From: Leishmania donovani
Taxonomy: Eukaryota; Euglenozoa; Kinetoplastea; Trypanosomatida; Trypanosomatidae
Direction: 5' to 3'
Assembly (NCBI RefSeq): GCF_000227135.1
Contig: NC_018243.1
Location: 291,997 to 355,996, forward strand
DNA: 64,000 nt
The notes beneath the pieces were generated by a model. That model had not been told where the DNA came from. It ran no database searches and saw only the letters and a program-made list of their open reading frames with translations. The translations under genes were made by a program, and so were the position numbers. Below, in pieces: positions 19,756 through 29,832 of the stretch; the stretch's first letter is position 1; each line of letters opens with the position of its first letter.

Positions 19756-21177
19756 TCACGCCTCCTCCTCCTCCATTGGGTCATCGCGCCTGGACGTGAA
19801 CAATGACGAGAAGGACGCCTCGTTTCGCGCGTTGCGAGCGGTCCCTAGTGATGTGCAGCCATGTCTCTTGTCTGTTGTTGCAGGTCCTGCAGCCGCGGCA
19901 ACGGCACGCATCGCAGCAAGCAGCTCTGCGTGCACAGGGTGTGAAGCGCCGATCAACGAGAAGGATTCCGCTCTGACTCGAAGTACCTCGCCTGTAATGG
20001 CGAGAAGTCGTTGCTCCATTTCTGCCGCATCGTCGGCGTCTGCACTGCCATCGCCGCCGCTGCACGCCTGGGCACTTCCAACGACTTTGCTTGACTGATA
20101 AAGCAGCGGCATGCTGCCCACGCTGCCTCTACGAGAAAAGCTATCACATGCCAGAGGAGACCGCTCACATGTGCACGAGTCCTGTGCCCGTGCCCCCAGG
20201 GCAGACACCACCTTGGCGAGCTCGGCAGAACAGCAGTTGCAGATCCTTGTCGACGGCGCGAACGGAAAGGTGAGGGAGAGCGAGAGAGGCCAGAAGTGTC
20301 GCTGCAGAAGCTCCCACAGTGGCGCATCGCGCGCGCTCTGCACTATGCGTACGGGCAGCTCGTAGTATCGGTGCGCGTGCATGCCAAACTCCTTCACGCG
20401 GTTGGAAGGAGGAAGCCCGTAATCGTCAGACATAGTAGAGGCGGTGGCGCTGGCGGGAGACGCTGCAGGTTGAGCCCCGTCAACAGCGCTGTGAGACGCA
20501 CTCCGAGGACGCTGACCCTGAAAGTCCCCCTCAGGATACGTGCGGAACGCCTTCATGGAGAACTGGCCAGTCCGTAGCGTTTTGACTGGATCGATCACCA
20601 GCGCCACCCAGGGATCCTGCATCTGTTGACTGTCCCGCTGCGTCGTCACATCGATGCCGGAGAGAAAGCAGGAGTAGCCGGGGTGGGTGTGGTACCACCC
20701 AAGACACCCTGGTTCTGCCTTGCCGAGGCGGCGGTGGTATTCAAGGTAGTTGGCCATGTAAATCTGTGAGGCTTCCGTCATGCTGCACTCCACCTCCGAG
20801 GCAGCGACAGGCAAGCTGAAGCTGTCGGTCAATATGAGCTCGCGGTGGCTGAAATGCCCAATTAAGAGCCCCATCACCTCGAACCAGTTGAAGCGGCCCT
20901 GTGACATGTCAGGGCAGCCACGCGTGCCGTGAAGAAACATCTTCACTGTGGCCGCCAGCGACACCGAGACAGACTCGAAGAAGAGCGAGTCGAAGCGCCA
21001 TGGCTTCTGTCGTCGAGCAGTTTCCATGTGAGCGAAGTCGGGCGTCCAATACGCATCCGACACGATAGGGACGCTGCTGCGCAGTTTGTGCTGTGGTCTG
21101 CTGGAGACAGGCGTGCTCAGGCTCCACTGGCTCTGACCAGGCGACCGCTGCGCCGGGCTAGCCGCGCTTGTCGACAT
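19756..21177 (-). CDS. CSN5: COP9 signalosome subunit 5 (JAMM deneddylase)
   Basis: 473 residues from the ATG at 21177. The MPN+/JAMM domain occupies about residues 68-250. The metalloprotease residues are all present: Glu100 in NWFEVMGLLIG, His163 and His165 in GWYHTHPGYS, Ser173 and Asp176 in CFLSGIDVTTQ. The phrase HPGYSCFLSGIDVTTQ is specific for CSN5 rather than RPN11 or AMSH. CSN5 removes NEDD8 from cullins and needs the COP9 complex for activity. The N-terminal WTPDFAH and the PWRFDSLFF segment before the MPN domain also fit. The protein is longer than the ~335 residues of animal CSN5 because of Ser/Ala-rich inserts after residue 230 and a C-terminal tail. It ends with a run of glutamates. 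Confidence 0.93.
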   Translation of the reverse strand: MSTSAASPAQRSPGQSQWSLSTPVSSRPQHKLRSSVPIVSDAYWTPDFAHMETARRQKPWRFDSLFFESVSVSLAATVKMFLHGTRGCPDMSQGRFNWFEVMGLLIGHFSHRELILTDSFSLPVAASEVECSMTEASQIYMANYLEYHRRLGKAEPGCLGWYHTHPGYSCFLSGIDVTTQRDSQQMQDPWVALVIDPVKTLRTGQFSMKAFRTYPEGDFQGQRPRSASHSAVDGAQPAASPASATASTMSDDYGLPPSNRVKEFGMHAHRYYELPVRIVQSARDAPLWELLQRHFWPLSLSLTFPFAPSTRICNCCSAELAKVVSALGARAQDSCTCERSPLACDSFSRRGSVGSMPLLYQSSKVVGSAQACSGGDGSADADDAAEMEQRLLAITGEVLRVRAESFSLIGASHPVHAELLAAMRAVAAAAGPATTDKRHGCTSLGTARNARNEASFSSLFTSRRDDPMEEEEA

Positions 21178-22178
21178 GAGTGTGTACGCGCTCGCGGAGA
21201 GCGGCAATGGCACTCGCCTGTGGCGGAATGCGTGGAAAGGAAGAGGACGGAGTAGGAATGGGACAACATAAAACATAAAGCACGAGACAAAGTACAGCGT
21301 GTGCCACGTGCGTGTGAGACCACTTCCAGAAGGCCTTAGCGAGACACGAGGGGGGGGGGCGGAGGTGAAAAACGGCAAAGCACGGCAAGCGCACCCGCCT
21401 CATGAAGTGGGCTTGGCGCCACCGCTGATGCGCGCAAGGCTGCGGTGCCGATCAACGGCAGTGGAGCAGCCCTTTTGCCGCACGCGCGCACATACACAAG
21501 CATCGGAGGAGAGCGGCTACGAGGAGAAAGTAAGGTGGGACGGTAAGGAAGCAAGAGGAAGGGTGGAGCAGTGGCGGTGGCCGGCATTGGAGCACGTGCT
21601 CGCGTGACCTGTCCGTCCGAGCCCTCGGCCAAGACGAAAAAAGAAAAACGAAAAACGCGTTAGGCCCCTCACCTGTCCTCTTTGCGCGGCCCTTGCGGCG
21701 AGCTCCCAAAGCATGCGCCCACCCGCTTCCTTCGCAGTGCAGCTTGAGAGAGGCGCCTCCGCTACTGAAAGCAGAGAGAGACCGAATCTTCCTCCCGACA
21801 CTCTTTCCCGTGTTCTTGACTTTACAGGTGGACAAGACGATGCAGTGGGCACGTTTTCCGGCGTCTCTTGCGTGCGCAAGTTATCCCTGTGTGTGTGGGC
21901 TCCCTCGTGTTCTTCGCCTTTATGCTTTTGTTTTGCCGTGTCGAGTTAAGCGTTCACAATATATATATATATATATGTGCGTGTGTGTAAAATACAAACT
22001 TCCTCAAGTGTGTCCTGATGCAGTTGTGTCCGCACACCGCCCTCCCCCAGCCGTCCCCCCTCACAGACACAAGTGTTAGCACACACGTTTCACATGTGTG
22101 AGATCTCTCTGTGGTGGGTGCGAAGAGGCCCACAGGCGCAGAGAAAGGCAGCTGAGCTGTTCGGCAAAGGCGCGCTGC
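21178..22178. other. Intergenic region, 1.0 kb
   Basis: No supported gene. An (AT)n tract lies at about 21959-21976, followed by GT repeats. Open frames over 21336-21880 are low complexity. Confidence 0.65.
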
Positions 22179-22865
22179 TTACTGCTGTGCCAGCATCAGC
22201 ACTTGCTCCTCTGTCAGGAATGTCTGCTGGACACCGTGCAGGCGCACCCCGAATCGGCGTGGGCCTTGGTAGCGCTTCACAGACCCGCTGCTACCCGAGG
22301 AGCCGGCCGTGGTGGCCATGTCCTCAGCAACGACCGACAAGGACTGGATGCTCCCGCTCGAGTGAAAGAACAGTGGCGAGCGAAACTGAACCGTGCTCTC
22401 CACTCGCGTCACGGTAGAGGGGAGCGACGACACCGACCCTCTCGCCTTGCCTTGACGCTCCCACGATGCAGCGTTGGACGCATCGCCATTGGGGGAGGGG
22501 TCACTGCTAAAGTTGAAACTCGCCAGCGTCACCGTCTTCAAGAAGTGCTCGGTCGAAGAACCCTGCGGTGGCGGCTGCACGTGTGCAAGCAGGGTGACGC
22601 GAATAACGCTGTGCTTGTGGTGCGGCTTGTACGCCGTGGCGGCCGCGGCAGCCGCGGTGGCCGCGCCCTTGTCATCCACGTTCTCCTCTTCCACGAAGGC
22701 GACCCCGCTCACCATGGCATGAAACTCATTCTTCGCGAACGCATTCGTGGTGTGCGCAGAAGCCACGGAAGAGCTCGTCGGCAGGGCAGGTGACGGCGCC
22801 TGCGCAAGCTTGAGCTCTTCCCCAGGACGCAGCTCCATAAAAAACGGCGTATTAATCACAGGCAT
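22179..22865 (-). CDS. Small beta-rich protein, possibly nucleoplasmin-like
   Basis: 228 residues from the ATG at 22865. I do not recognise it securely. The N-terminus NTPFFMELRPGEELKL has the look of the nucleoplasmin-like domain that opens histone chaperones and FKBP-type proteins (F-aromatic, then a -PGE- turn). Further beta-strand-like segments follow: HAMVSGVAFVEEEN, HSVIRVTLLAHV, LKTVTLASFNFS, STVQFRSPLFFHS and RRFGVRLHGVQQTF, separated by Ser/Ala-rich loops including a seven-alanine run. No acidic tail is present, which argues against a classical chaperone. A pyrimidine tract on the minus strand (about 23040-23000) precedes it. The coding status is supported by consistent GC-rich third positions and a long uninterrupted frame. 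Confidence 0.5.
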   Translation of the reverse strand: MPVINTPFFMELRPGEELKLAQAPSPALPTSSSVASAHTTNAFAKNEFHAMVSGVAFVEEENVDDKGAATAAAAAATAYKPHHKHSVIRVTLLAHVQPPPQGSSTEHFLKTVTLASFNFSSDPSPNGDASNAASWERQGKARGSVSSLPSTVTRVESTVQFRSPLFFHSSGSIQSLSVVAEDMATTAGSSGSSGSVKRYQGPRRFGVRLHGVQQTFLTEEQVLMLAQQ

Positions 22866-24208
22866 TGTCCGAGGTATTTGGACAGCTGTGTGCGTGGGCG
22901 AGGCGATGAGGTGAGGTGCGCGGCCACGGCTGCGCTCTGGTGTGCTTCACATCAAGTGCCGCGAGCATATGAACACCGCCCACGCCCACACACATACACG
23001 CAGGAGGCCCGCAAAGGGCGGAGGAGAAAAAGAGAAAGAATGCAGAATGAAAAGAGTTGGATGAGCGATACTTCGTGGGGAGGGGAAGGCAGCGCACAGC
23101 CTGGAGCGACGTAGTCGAGCACTTTGCTGTACAGCAGCATCGTTCCAGCCACTTCGTCCACATCCCATGCCTTCAACCTCGCCATGGGGTGGCTGTCAGG
23201 CGCTGCAACAACGACGGCACTATGCACAGACGCACCAGTGTCGTCGCCGCTCGCCTGTTTTCGTACCCACCACCCACCCCCTCCTCCATCCGCGCCCCGC
23301 GTGCAAGAGGGGGATCGGCCACCATGAAGAGCTCAAACGCGGAGCGAAACGAGAAAATCGCCGTGCTGCCGTTTGCCCATGCGAACCTTCTCAACACCTC
23401 GCATGGGCACCCCTATGAGCCCAAGGCGCTCGCGGCAGTGTGTGCGCTTGTGTGTATGTGTGTACGTGCGGGTTTATCCAGTGTCTCACTCGTACCCACA
23501 AGTGCAAGGCTGGAAAACAGCAAGAAGGGGGTGGGGGTGAAGAGCGCAAGAGAACACTGGACAACACGAGAAAAACGGAAGGAGTGCGCAAACAGCGCCC
23601 GACAGAGGCGATACGATCAAACCAACAACGACGACGACCAAAGAAAAAAAGGAATGGGAAAGCTATGCAACGCAAATGCACGGTGAAAGCGGAGACAACA
23701 CCGCCCCTCCCACCCCACCGCGCACTTCCAACCCCCTCCCCGCATTGACCGCATCGAATGGGAGGAGAACGGGAAGAGGGGGGAAGCAAAATAGAAGAGA
23801 CGAGGCGTGAGAGAGGCTGCCGTCGCACCGTGCGCAAAGGCGCGACAGGGAGGGGGGAGAGTGAGGCCATCGAAAGAAGAGTGCGAGCAAATGGAGAGAA
23901 AAACCGCGCCATACGTCACGAAAAGAAACACGAGGAAGACGGCAAAACCGGCCACCTCTGGCGGCCCATGACCCAAAGAGCTGACCGAGAGGCCGACACG
24001 TACACACCTGAGGGCAATGACACGTGGCCCTCGAAACCCCCGCGCAAAATACACACACACACAAGAAAAACCACTTGCGGATGTGTGTGAGAGTATGCGC
24101 ATCAGTGCGCCCATGTAAAGTACACAACGTGACGCGCGCTGCGTGCACTCAGTGCTCATACTCAACCGACCGTACGCACAAAAATGTACCAGTCGAGCCG
24201 CTTGAAGA
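22866..24208. other. Intergenic region, 1.34 kb
   Basis: Mostly the 5' flank of the 228-residue gene and the 3' UTR of the kinase gene. A minus-strand frame at 22952-23320 reads protein-like text in its middle (first ATG MARLKAWDVDEVAGTM) but then runs into the pyrimidine tract; it is not called as a gene (see findings). (CA)n occurs near 24053-24064. Confidence 0.5.
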
Positions 24209-26272
24209 CTAAAATTCCAGCAGGTAGTCCGTCATGATCTCCGTCAGGCGACACCCCACCACTTCCGCCGTGGGCCGCTTCAGTGGGTTGTAAGACAGTA
24301 AGTCCACGACAAGCTGCGCGAGATCGCGGGAGTATCCTTTGCGTGTGATGTTTGCTCGCACACATTCCCCCAAGGTAATGCCGCAGTTGCCGCTGCCGGC
24401 GTTCACGGACGGCGCATTGGAGTGGCCGTCGTTCAGGGCGCTGGAGTAGGACTCCATCGCGCGAAGGTCCTCCTCGGTGGCCCAGCAGTCTGCATTGAGC
24501 AGGTCGAGGTTTTGGGTGTTGGGATTCAGGATCATCGGAAAGTCCGGAAGCACGGTGAGGACATAAAGAAAGACACCCAGGCTCCACATATCCGACGACG
24601 GCATGAGCCGCTCTACCTTCAGCGTCTCTGGTGCCATGTACGCGGTGGTGCCCAGGGACGACTGCACCGCTTCTTGGTACCCACCCAGCACCTCGCGACT
24701 GGCGTCCAAGTCCGTCAGAACAATCTGCTGTTTGTTGTTGTAAAACATGGCGTTCTCCACCTTCAGGTCACCGTGGACGATCGGCGGGTTGCGCTCGTGC
24801 AGAAAGGCAAGGGCGAGAGAAAGCTGGAGTGCAACGGAGCAGACGAAGCTCTCGTCAAAGTGGCCGCCGCGGAAGCTGCGGATCATTGCCCCCACGTCAC
24901 CTTCTTGATAATAGGGCATGCAAATGCACACCGTGCGTCGATCCGGCTTCAGTTGCACGGCTAGGTACTCGACGAGGTGAGGATGCTGCATTACCGTCAT
25001 GAAGCGAACGGACTTCTGGTACTCATCCAGCGCTTTCGCCTCGCTGCCGAAATGCATCGACTTCAGCACAACCTTCTGCAGTCGACTCTCGTGAGAGAGA
25101 TGCTCGCTGACGAAGCGGTACGCCGCACTCGATGGGCCAGCCTGCGCGACCTCCTCCATTGTTGGCTGCACCACCTCCATCAGGTCTACAACGCCCTGCG
25201 CACCCTCACCCAGCCGGCGCGGCGAGGCCAGATTCTGCATGAGCCCCGAATCACCGCACAGCATGCCGAGCGACTCATCGTCCGTGAAGACCCCGTACTC
25301 GACGCCGGAGCCTTTCTTGTGCGTATTCATGTGCTCTCGCAGCTCCTGCTTGAGCAGCACAAACCCGCAGTGCCTGCACTGCATGGCGGAAGCGCGGTGA
25401 ATGGACTGAATGCTGGAGAGTGAGACGTAGCTGGCAAACCGCTCCGACCGGTCGTGCCACACGATCTTCGTGTTGTCGTCGGAATAGCCCAGTACCGTAC
25501 CGTAGGACGCGTAGCCAGTGGTGGTGCTAGTGTCTCCGAGCTCAGGTGCGGCGCTAACGACGGCCGCAGCTGCGACGGATAGGATTGGCTTAAACGTCAC
25601 CGCAATAAAGCGGTTCTTTTTCTCCCCCAATACAAACTGGGGTTGCTGGCCCTTGCCAAAGAAGACAAGCCGCCGCCCCGAGCTTGGGTTCACCGGCTCA
25701 GCAAGCAACGGCATCGGCCAGCCGATCTCACGCGGGGAGGGTCGGGGCACGACGGACGGCGGCGACAGGGAGCTGTGGGGACGCCCAGGGGAGTGGGGAG
25801 TGAAGATATAGTCGACAAGCTGCCGAGCGCCGAGGGCCTCGGGCGGCAGCGGCCTCTCGTAAGTATCGGAGTGCCGGTGTGGAAAGGGCGACGATGAGAG
25901 CTCACCTGAACCGAGACTCGGCGCGGCGGAGGACAAGGTCGAGTGAAAGGTGGAGGTGTGAGCCCTTAACGATGAGCCGTGCTTTCGGGCAGTCTCTGCC
26001 TGCAAAGGGGTGCCCTCACTACGCTGCTGCGTCGGGGCGGATTGTGAAGCGGGTCGGCTCAGCGGCGACGGTGCGAACGGCGCGAACGGAGGAGGCGTCT
26101 GCGCGTTAAGCTGGTACAAACTCTGTGGCGCTGAAAAGTCTGTGCACGCGTTCAGCATCTCTGAAGGCCAACCGTACGCGGCATTTTCGCTCTTCTCCCC
26201 AGACGGCGCCAACTCGTTGCGCTCGTCGGACCGCTGATAGGACTCACCGTAGTCGCCTGCAGAAGACGACAT
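24209..26272 (-). CDS. Divergent serine/threonine protein kinase with a zinc-finger-like motif
   Basis: 687 residues from the ATG at 26272. Residues 1-200 are Ser/Pro-rich and probably disordered. A Cys2-His2 motif lies at 299-318 (Cys299, Cys302, His314, His318) just before the kinase. The kinase domain runs about 353-685: glycine loop LGEGAQGVVDL (354-364), VVLKSM with Lys404, the catalytic loop VHGDLKVENAMF (HGD instead of HRD; Asp502, Asn507), then TDLDAS in place of DFG (521-523), GTTAYMAPET (541-550), and DMWSLGVFLY. Lysine, catalytic Asp, Asn and the metal-binding Asp521 are all present, so it may be active despite the DLD variant. The subfamily cannot be assigned; the HGDLK-EN loop and TTAYMAPE suggest a NEK/ULK-like branch or a trypanosomatid-specific group. 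Role unknown. Confidence 0.8.
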   Translation of the reverse strand: MSSSAGDYGESYQRSDERNELAPSGEKSENAAYGWPSEMLNACTDFSAPQSLYQLNAQTPPPFAPFAPSPLSRPASQSAPTQQRSEGTPLQAETARKHGSSLRAHTSTFHSTLSSAAPSLGSGELSSSPFPHRHSDTYERPLPPEALGARQLVDYIFTPHSPGRPHSSLSPPSVVPRPSPREIGWPMPLLAEPVNPSSGRRLVFFGKGQQPQFVLGEKKNRFIAVTFKPILSVAAAAVVSAAPELGDTSTTTGYASYGTVLGYSDDNTKIVWHDRSERFASYVSLSSIQSIHRASAMQCRHCGFVLLKQELREHMNTHKKGSGVEYGVFTDDESLGMLCGDSGLMQNLASPRRLGEGAQGVVDLMEVVQPTMEEVAQAGPSSAAYRFVSEHLSHESRLQKVVLKSMHFGSEAKALDEYQKSVRFMTVMQHPHLVEYLAVQLKPDRRTVCICMPYYQEGDVGAMIRSFRGGHFDESFVCSVALQLSLALAFLHERNPPIVHGDLKVENAMFYNNKQQIVLTDLDASREVLGGYQEAVQSSLGTTAYMAPETLKVERLMPSSDMWSLGVFLYVLTVLPDFPMILNPNTQNLDLLNADCWATEEDLRAMESYSSALNDGHSNAPSVNAGSGNCGITLGECVRANITRKGYSRDLAQLVVDLLSYNPLKRPTAEVVGCRLTEIMTDYLLEF

Positions 26273-27424
26273 AGGCCACAAGTATCGAAGGAGCAAGCAG
26301 GGACCGGAACTCGCTGCCTTTTTCCGTGTCGGTGTGGGTGTGTCTGCTTCGGGCAACAACAACGAAAAAAAAGGAGCGGCGGGAGAGAGACGACGCCGAC
26401 TGGGAAAGGGGGAGGAGGGAATGAAAACAAAAAAAGATAAGCACCAAACAAAGGAGGACGGGTGTGGTGAGGCGAAAAAAGGAATAAAAGAGAAGCGGAA
26501 AAAGAGGATGATGGCACACACCCACACGCACACACAAGCACGCACACGCAGACGACGACACAGGCTGTACAGCCGCCGCGAAACAAAAAGGAAAACCCCA
26601 AATACACAGCGAAGGGCCACCCAAAGATCTGCTGGATGCGGAGAGGATGCAAGAAAAAACAACAGAAAAAAATGGAAACGAAACAGCCGCACGTCTCGTG
26701 TGGCCTCACCTCCGCCCTCCGATTATGCAAGGCAACCAACGATCCACAGATAAAAAAGGGGGTAGAGACCGTTCGTCACGATGCGAGGAGCACCTGTGGT
26801 GATGTGCGCGCCCAGAAAGAGTGAAGAAAAGATAACAGCAGCTATCGCATAGCGAAAAATGCTTGAGAGGAAAGAGCCGGTAGACAGGAAAGAAGAGAGT
26901 CGTGTGCGCGCGCAAGCGCCACAGAGGAAGAGTCACAGAGGGCACGGAATGAAAGCGCGCAGCTCTGAGTTTAGTATGCAGGTACACAAAATGTGTGTTT
27001 CTGCGTTTGTGTATATCAATACCTTCTTTCCTTCGGCAGCGTGTGAAAAAGACAGTGAAGAGGCGTGCAGATAGAAGAGGCGGGAGAGCGAGGTACACCC
27101 GAGGCCATTGGCCGAGTCGGCACACGCGTCCCAGTCGGTCCGACCTCTGCCATGTGTGCGGTCGTACCGCTTACACAGAGAGGGCCATACCAGCGGGAGC
27201 AGAGCGCGTCTCTCCATACAAGCGCATCGGTACGTGTATATGCCTGTGCCTGTGTGCACGGACGGGAGTGCGGAGCCGCTCGTCCTTCCAGTTACATATC
27301 GCACCCTCCCCGTGCCACCAGTTGTGGCCCTTGGCGCTTGGTGTGCAAGATCACGGCTCGGCCTGTCTGTGGGGCTCTCGCCGGATTTTATGCAACGGGC
27401 CGTGGTTCGCGCATGGACGGAGAG
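26273..27424. other. Intergenic region, 1.15 kb
   Basis: Leader of the kinase gene; the minus strand is T/C-rich with GT repeats around 26340-26560. No supported gene. Confidence 0.6.
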
Positions 27425-28437
27425 TCACGGAGTGAAGTCGCTCCGCGTTGGCTGTATGAGTGTTTGAAGATAGCCCGTGAGGACAGCAGCGATGACAAAG
27501 GCGCCATCCAAATGAAGGGAAGCCGCAGCTCCAGCAGAGAAGAAAATAAAAGAACAGGCGCCTCCCATGAGCAGCGCACCTACACGGTCGGCTGGGCCGT
27601 GCCCCCATCGCGTGCCCGTAGCGTCACCCCGAGTTCCTGCCGCTCTGCGGGTGCGTGCTCTCTTCCTACCGCGCCCCCGTCTCGTGCTCCTCCTCGCGGT
27701 TAAACACATCAGGGCCACGAGGTCCATCGTCCGCTCGTCCCGGAAGCGTGCGCTGCAGAGAGTGAGCCTGTGCGAGACCCGCGCCTGAGTGAGGAGGCAG
27801 TCGAAGGCCCTCTTCAAGGCCAACGAAGTGTCGCGGGCCTCTGCTGGCGTCATGCCGCGCCCATTGAATGCGACGCCTTAGATCGCCGAGAAGACGACGA
27901 GGGTCTGCATCGTGTACGACCTTGGCCAAAACGGGTCGCTTCTGACGATTCAGGCAAGTTTTGAGTGCTCAGCAGAGACCCCTGTCTGCATCCGCTTCGT
28001 TTCCCGGCAGCGGGCGCGGGCGGCTTCCACCGATCTGCTGAGAGCCGCTTCGAGGAAGGTGCTGTGGGCCGGGCCCTCGAGGCTACGGACGTACTCCTCC
28101 GGCACCTGCACCCCTTCCCTCCTTTGTTGGATGATTGCATCATTCGCAATGAGAATCTCGCTGTGCGTAAAGCGTCCGCCTTTTCCTAAATCTTCGGCGC
28201 TCATCAGGTACGATCGGCAGCCGGTGTAACCCTTCTTGAGCTCCGCAGACATGAGGCCGCGCGAGGCTTAGCCATGCATGAGAAGTCCATGCATGGCTGC
28301 TTTTCCGGGGCCAGCACATCGTAACTCAACGGAAGCGGAGCCCCCTCTGCGCCATCAAGATCACAGCCGCATACGCAATACGCCTGTCCAGCATACTTCC
28401 TATCGCATGCGAGAGGGATACGGCGGAGTCGGACCAA
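27425..28437 (-). pseudogene. Candidate pseudogene of an unrecognised protein
   Basis: Three minus-strand segments read protein-like text but cannot be one intact gene. The most upstream (to about 28260) reads CDRKYAGQAYCVCGCDLDG and DVLAPEKQPCMDFS. Then, in another frame from 28252, comes LKKGYTGCRSYLMSAEDLG and HSEILIANDAIIQQ, ending at a TGA (27950-27952). The same frame continues beyond that stop (RSDPFWPRSYTMQTLVVFSA), meets TAA at 27878-27880, and continues again (TPAEARDTSLALKRAF, DERTMDLVALMCLTARR). One frameshift near 28250-28270 and two in-frame stops would explain it. A pyrimidine tract at 28852-28940 with an AG at 28844-28845 lies upstream, as for a once-active gene. The family is not recognised, and chance open frames in GC-rich DNA remain possible. 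Confidence 0.4.
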
Positions 28438-29832
28438 TGGGATGGGGTACTGATGGACTTGTGTGTATCTCTGTGTTAATTATTTCCGCGGGGGGGGGGG
28501 GGCTGATGCACACTCACTCGCTGGCCGAGGAAGGAGAGCAGGAGAGTTAGTCGGCAGCATTCGCTCTTCACGGCACGCCCTCATCACCGCATGTGTGCCA
28601 TGCGGCTCTTCTACTTTAAGTCTTTTCTCGCCTTTGCTGCTGCTCCCGTCTTCTACGCTGTGGGTCGACACGCTCACTACTGGTGGGATCCAAGGCAGCT
28701 GCACACCCCTGCAGTGCTCGCGTACATGCGCTTGCATGGGTGTGCGTGACTGTACTAGCATGCCAAACACCTCCATGAAGCGCGTGGTGTGTGGTGTTCG
28801 CACTCGTCTTTTGCACGTGATAGGATAACGAAACAGTTGTGTGCTTGTGTGAAAGACAGCAAGCGTTGCAGAGGCACGACACGAAGCGCGGAGGAAGAGA
28901 AAAGGGGGGAGTAGCAGAAAAGTAGAAAAGTGAAGAGAAGCCATGATAGCAGATAACCAGAGACGTGCGCGCGTGTGTGTGTGTCCGTGTGTGGCCACTG
29001 CACATTCGTGTACTACTCCTGCGTAGGCGTGGCGAGCACTCGACCGGGTGACCAGCAGCAACGCTTCCATGTCAGCAGTCATCCCAAGCGCCGGGCCGAA
29101 GAAGAGGCGCCACTGGTGCTCTTCAGCGCCGTCACACACACGTGTCGAGCTGAAGCATATGCTGTGTCCACTCGCGCGCGGGTGAGCTAGCGTGCTACCC
29201 AGGAGCGCTAGAATGCGGCAAGCGAACGACGCACGGAGCAGGAGACCCTAAAGCTCGCGCACACAAATAGAATGACCGCAAAACAAAAAAGCACAGAGTA
29301 CTTCTCCTTTGCATCTGCTCTGCGGTCTCCCTCCGCTTCTGTGAGAACTTTATTTGGGCGCCTCCCCTTTTTACGCTGTTGTTGTCGTGTCTTATTTTGC
29401 CGTGGTGGCGGTGGCGAGCGATTAGATCCGCGTTATTCGATTAACCAAACAGCGAAGAACCCAAGCACACTAAAAAAAAATAAAGGAGAAACAAAGGAAA
29501 GACGTCACTCCGGCAACACGCGTCCTTCAAGAGAGAGGAAGAATCCAAGAAGGTAGGGAGCGGGAGGGAAAGAGCAAGGTCAAGGGCGAAGGCCGGAGTC
29601 ACTCTCTCTTCGTCCGCTTGCGTTCCTCTTCCCACCCGGTATCGTGAAGAGCATGTTCAGGGTGGGGGGTCAGAGGCATGTTCATCGAAAAACTCGCGGA
29701 AGTCTCAAGCACGGCCACCATCACCACCACAGATAACGTCGTCACGTGCAATTACGCCTCGACGCACGTGTGTCGCGACCCAAGTACGGAGGGAGGAAAC
29801 TAGAGAGAAGTACGCAGTACACTGCGAGCGAC
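28438..29832. other. Intergenic region, 1.4 kb
   Basis: No supported gene. It has a 13-nt G run at 28490-28502 (C run on the minus strand), the pyrimidine tract upstream of the pseudogene, and the 3' UTR of the RRP1-like gene. A 219-codon minus-strand frame at 28480-29139 spans the pyrimidine tract and is rejected. Confidence 0.6.

Noticed and set aside
23057..23686. 209-codon plus-strand frame containing MKSSNAERNEKIAVLP
   Set aside because: It is antisense to the transcription direction of the whole unit, and the rest of the frame is low complexity.
27090..27160. Possible third SIDER-like copy on the minus strand (CCGACTC-GCCA)
   Set aside because: Similarity is limited to about 12 bases and does not extend on either side.
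27950..27952. TGA in the relic gene as a selenocysteine codon
   Set aside because: A TAA follows 24 codons later in the same frame and another part is frameshifted, so recoding of TGA alone would not restore a gene.
28480..29139. 219-codon minus-strand open frame
   Set aside because: It crosses the pyrimidine tract and AG that look like a splice acceptor, and its composition is low complexity.
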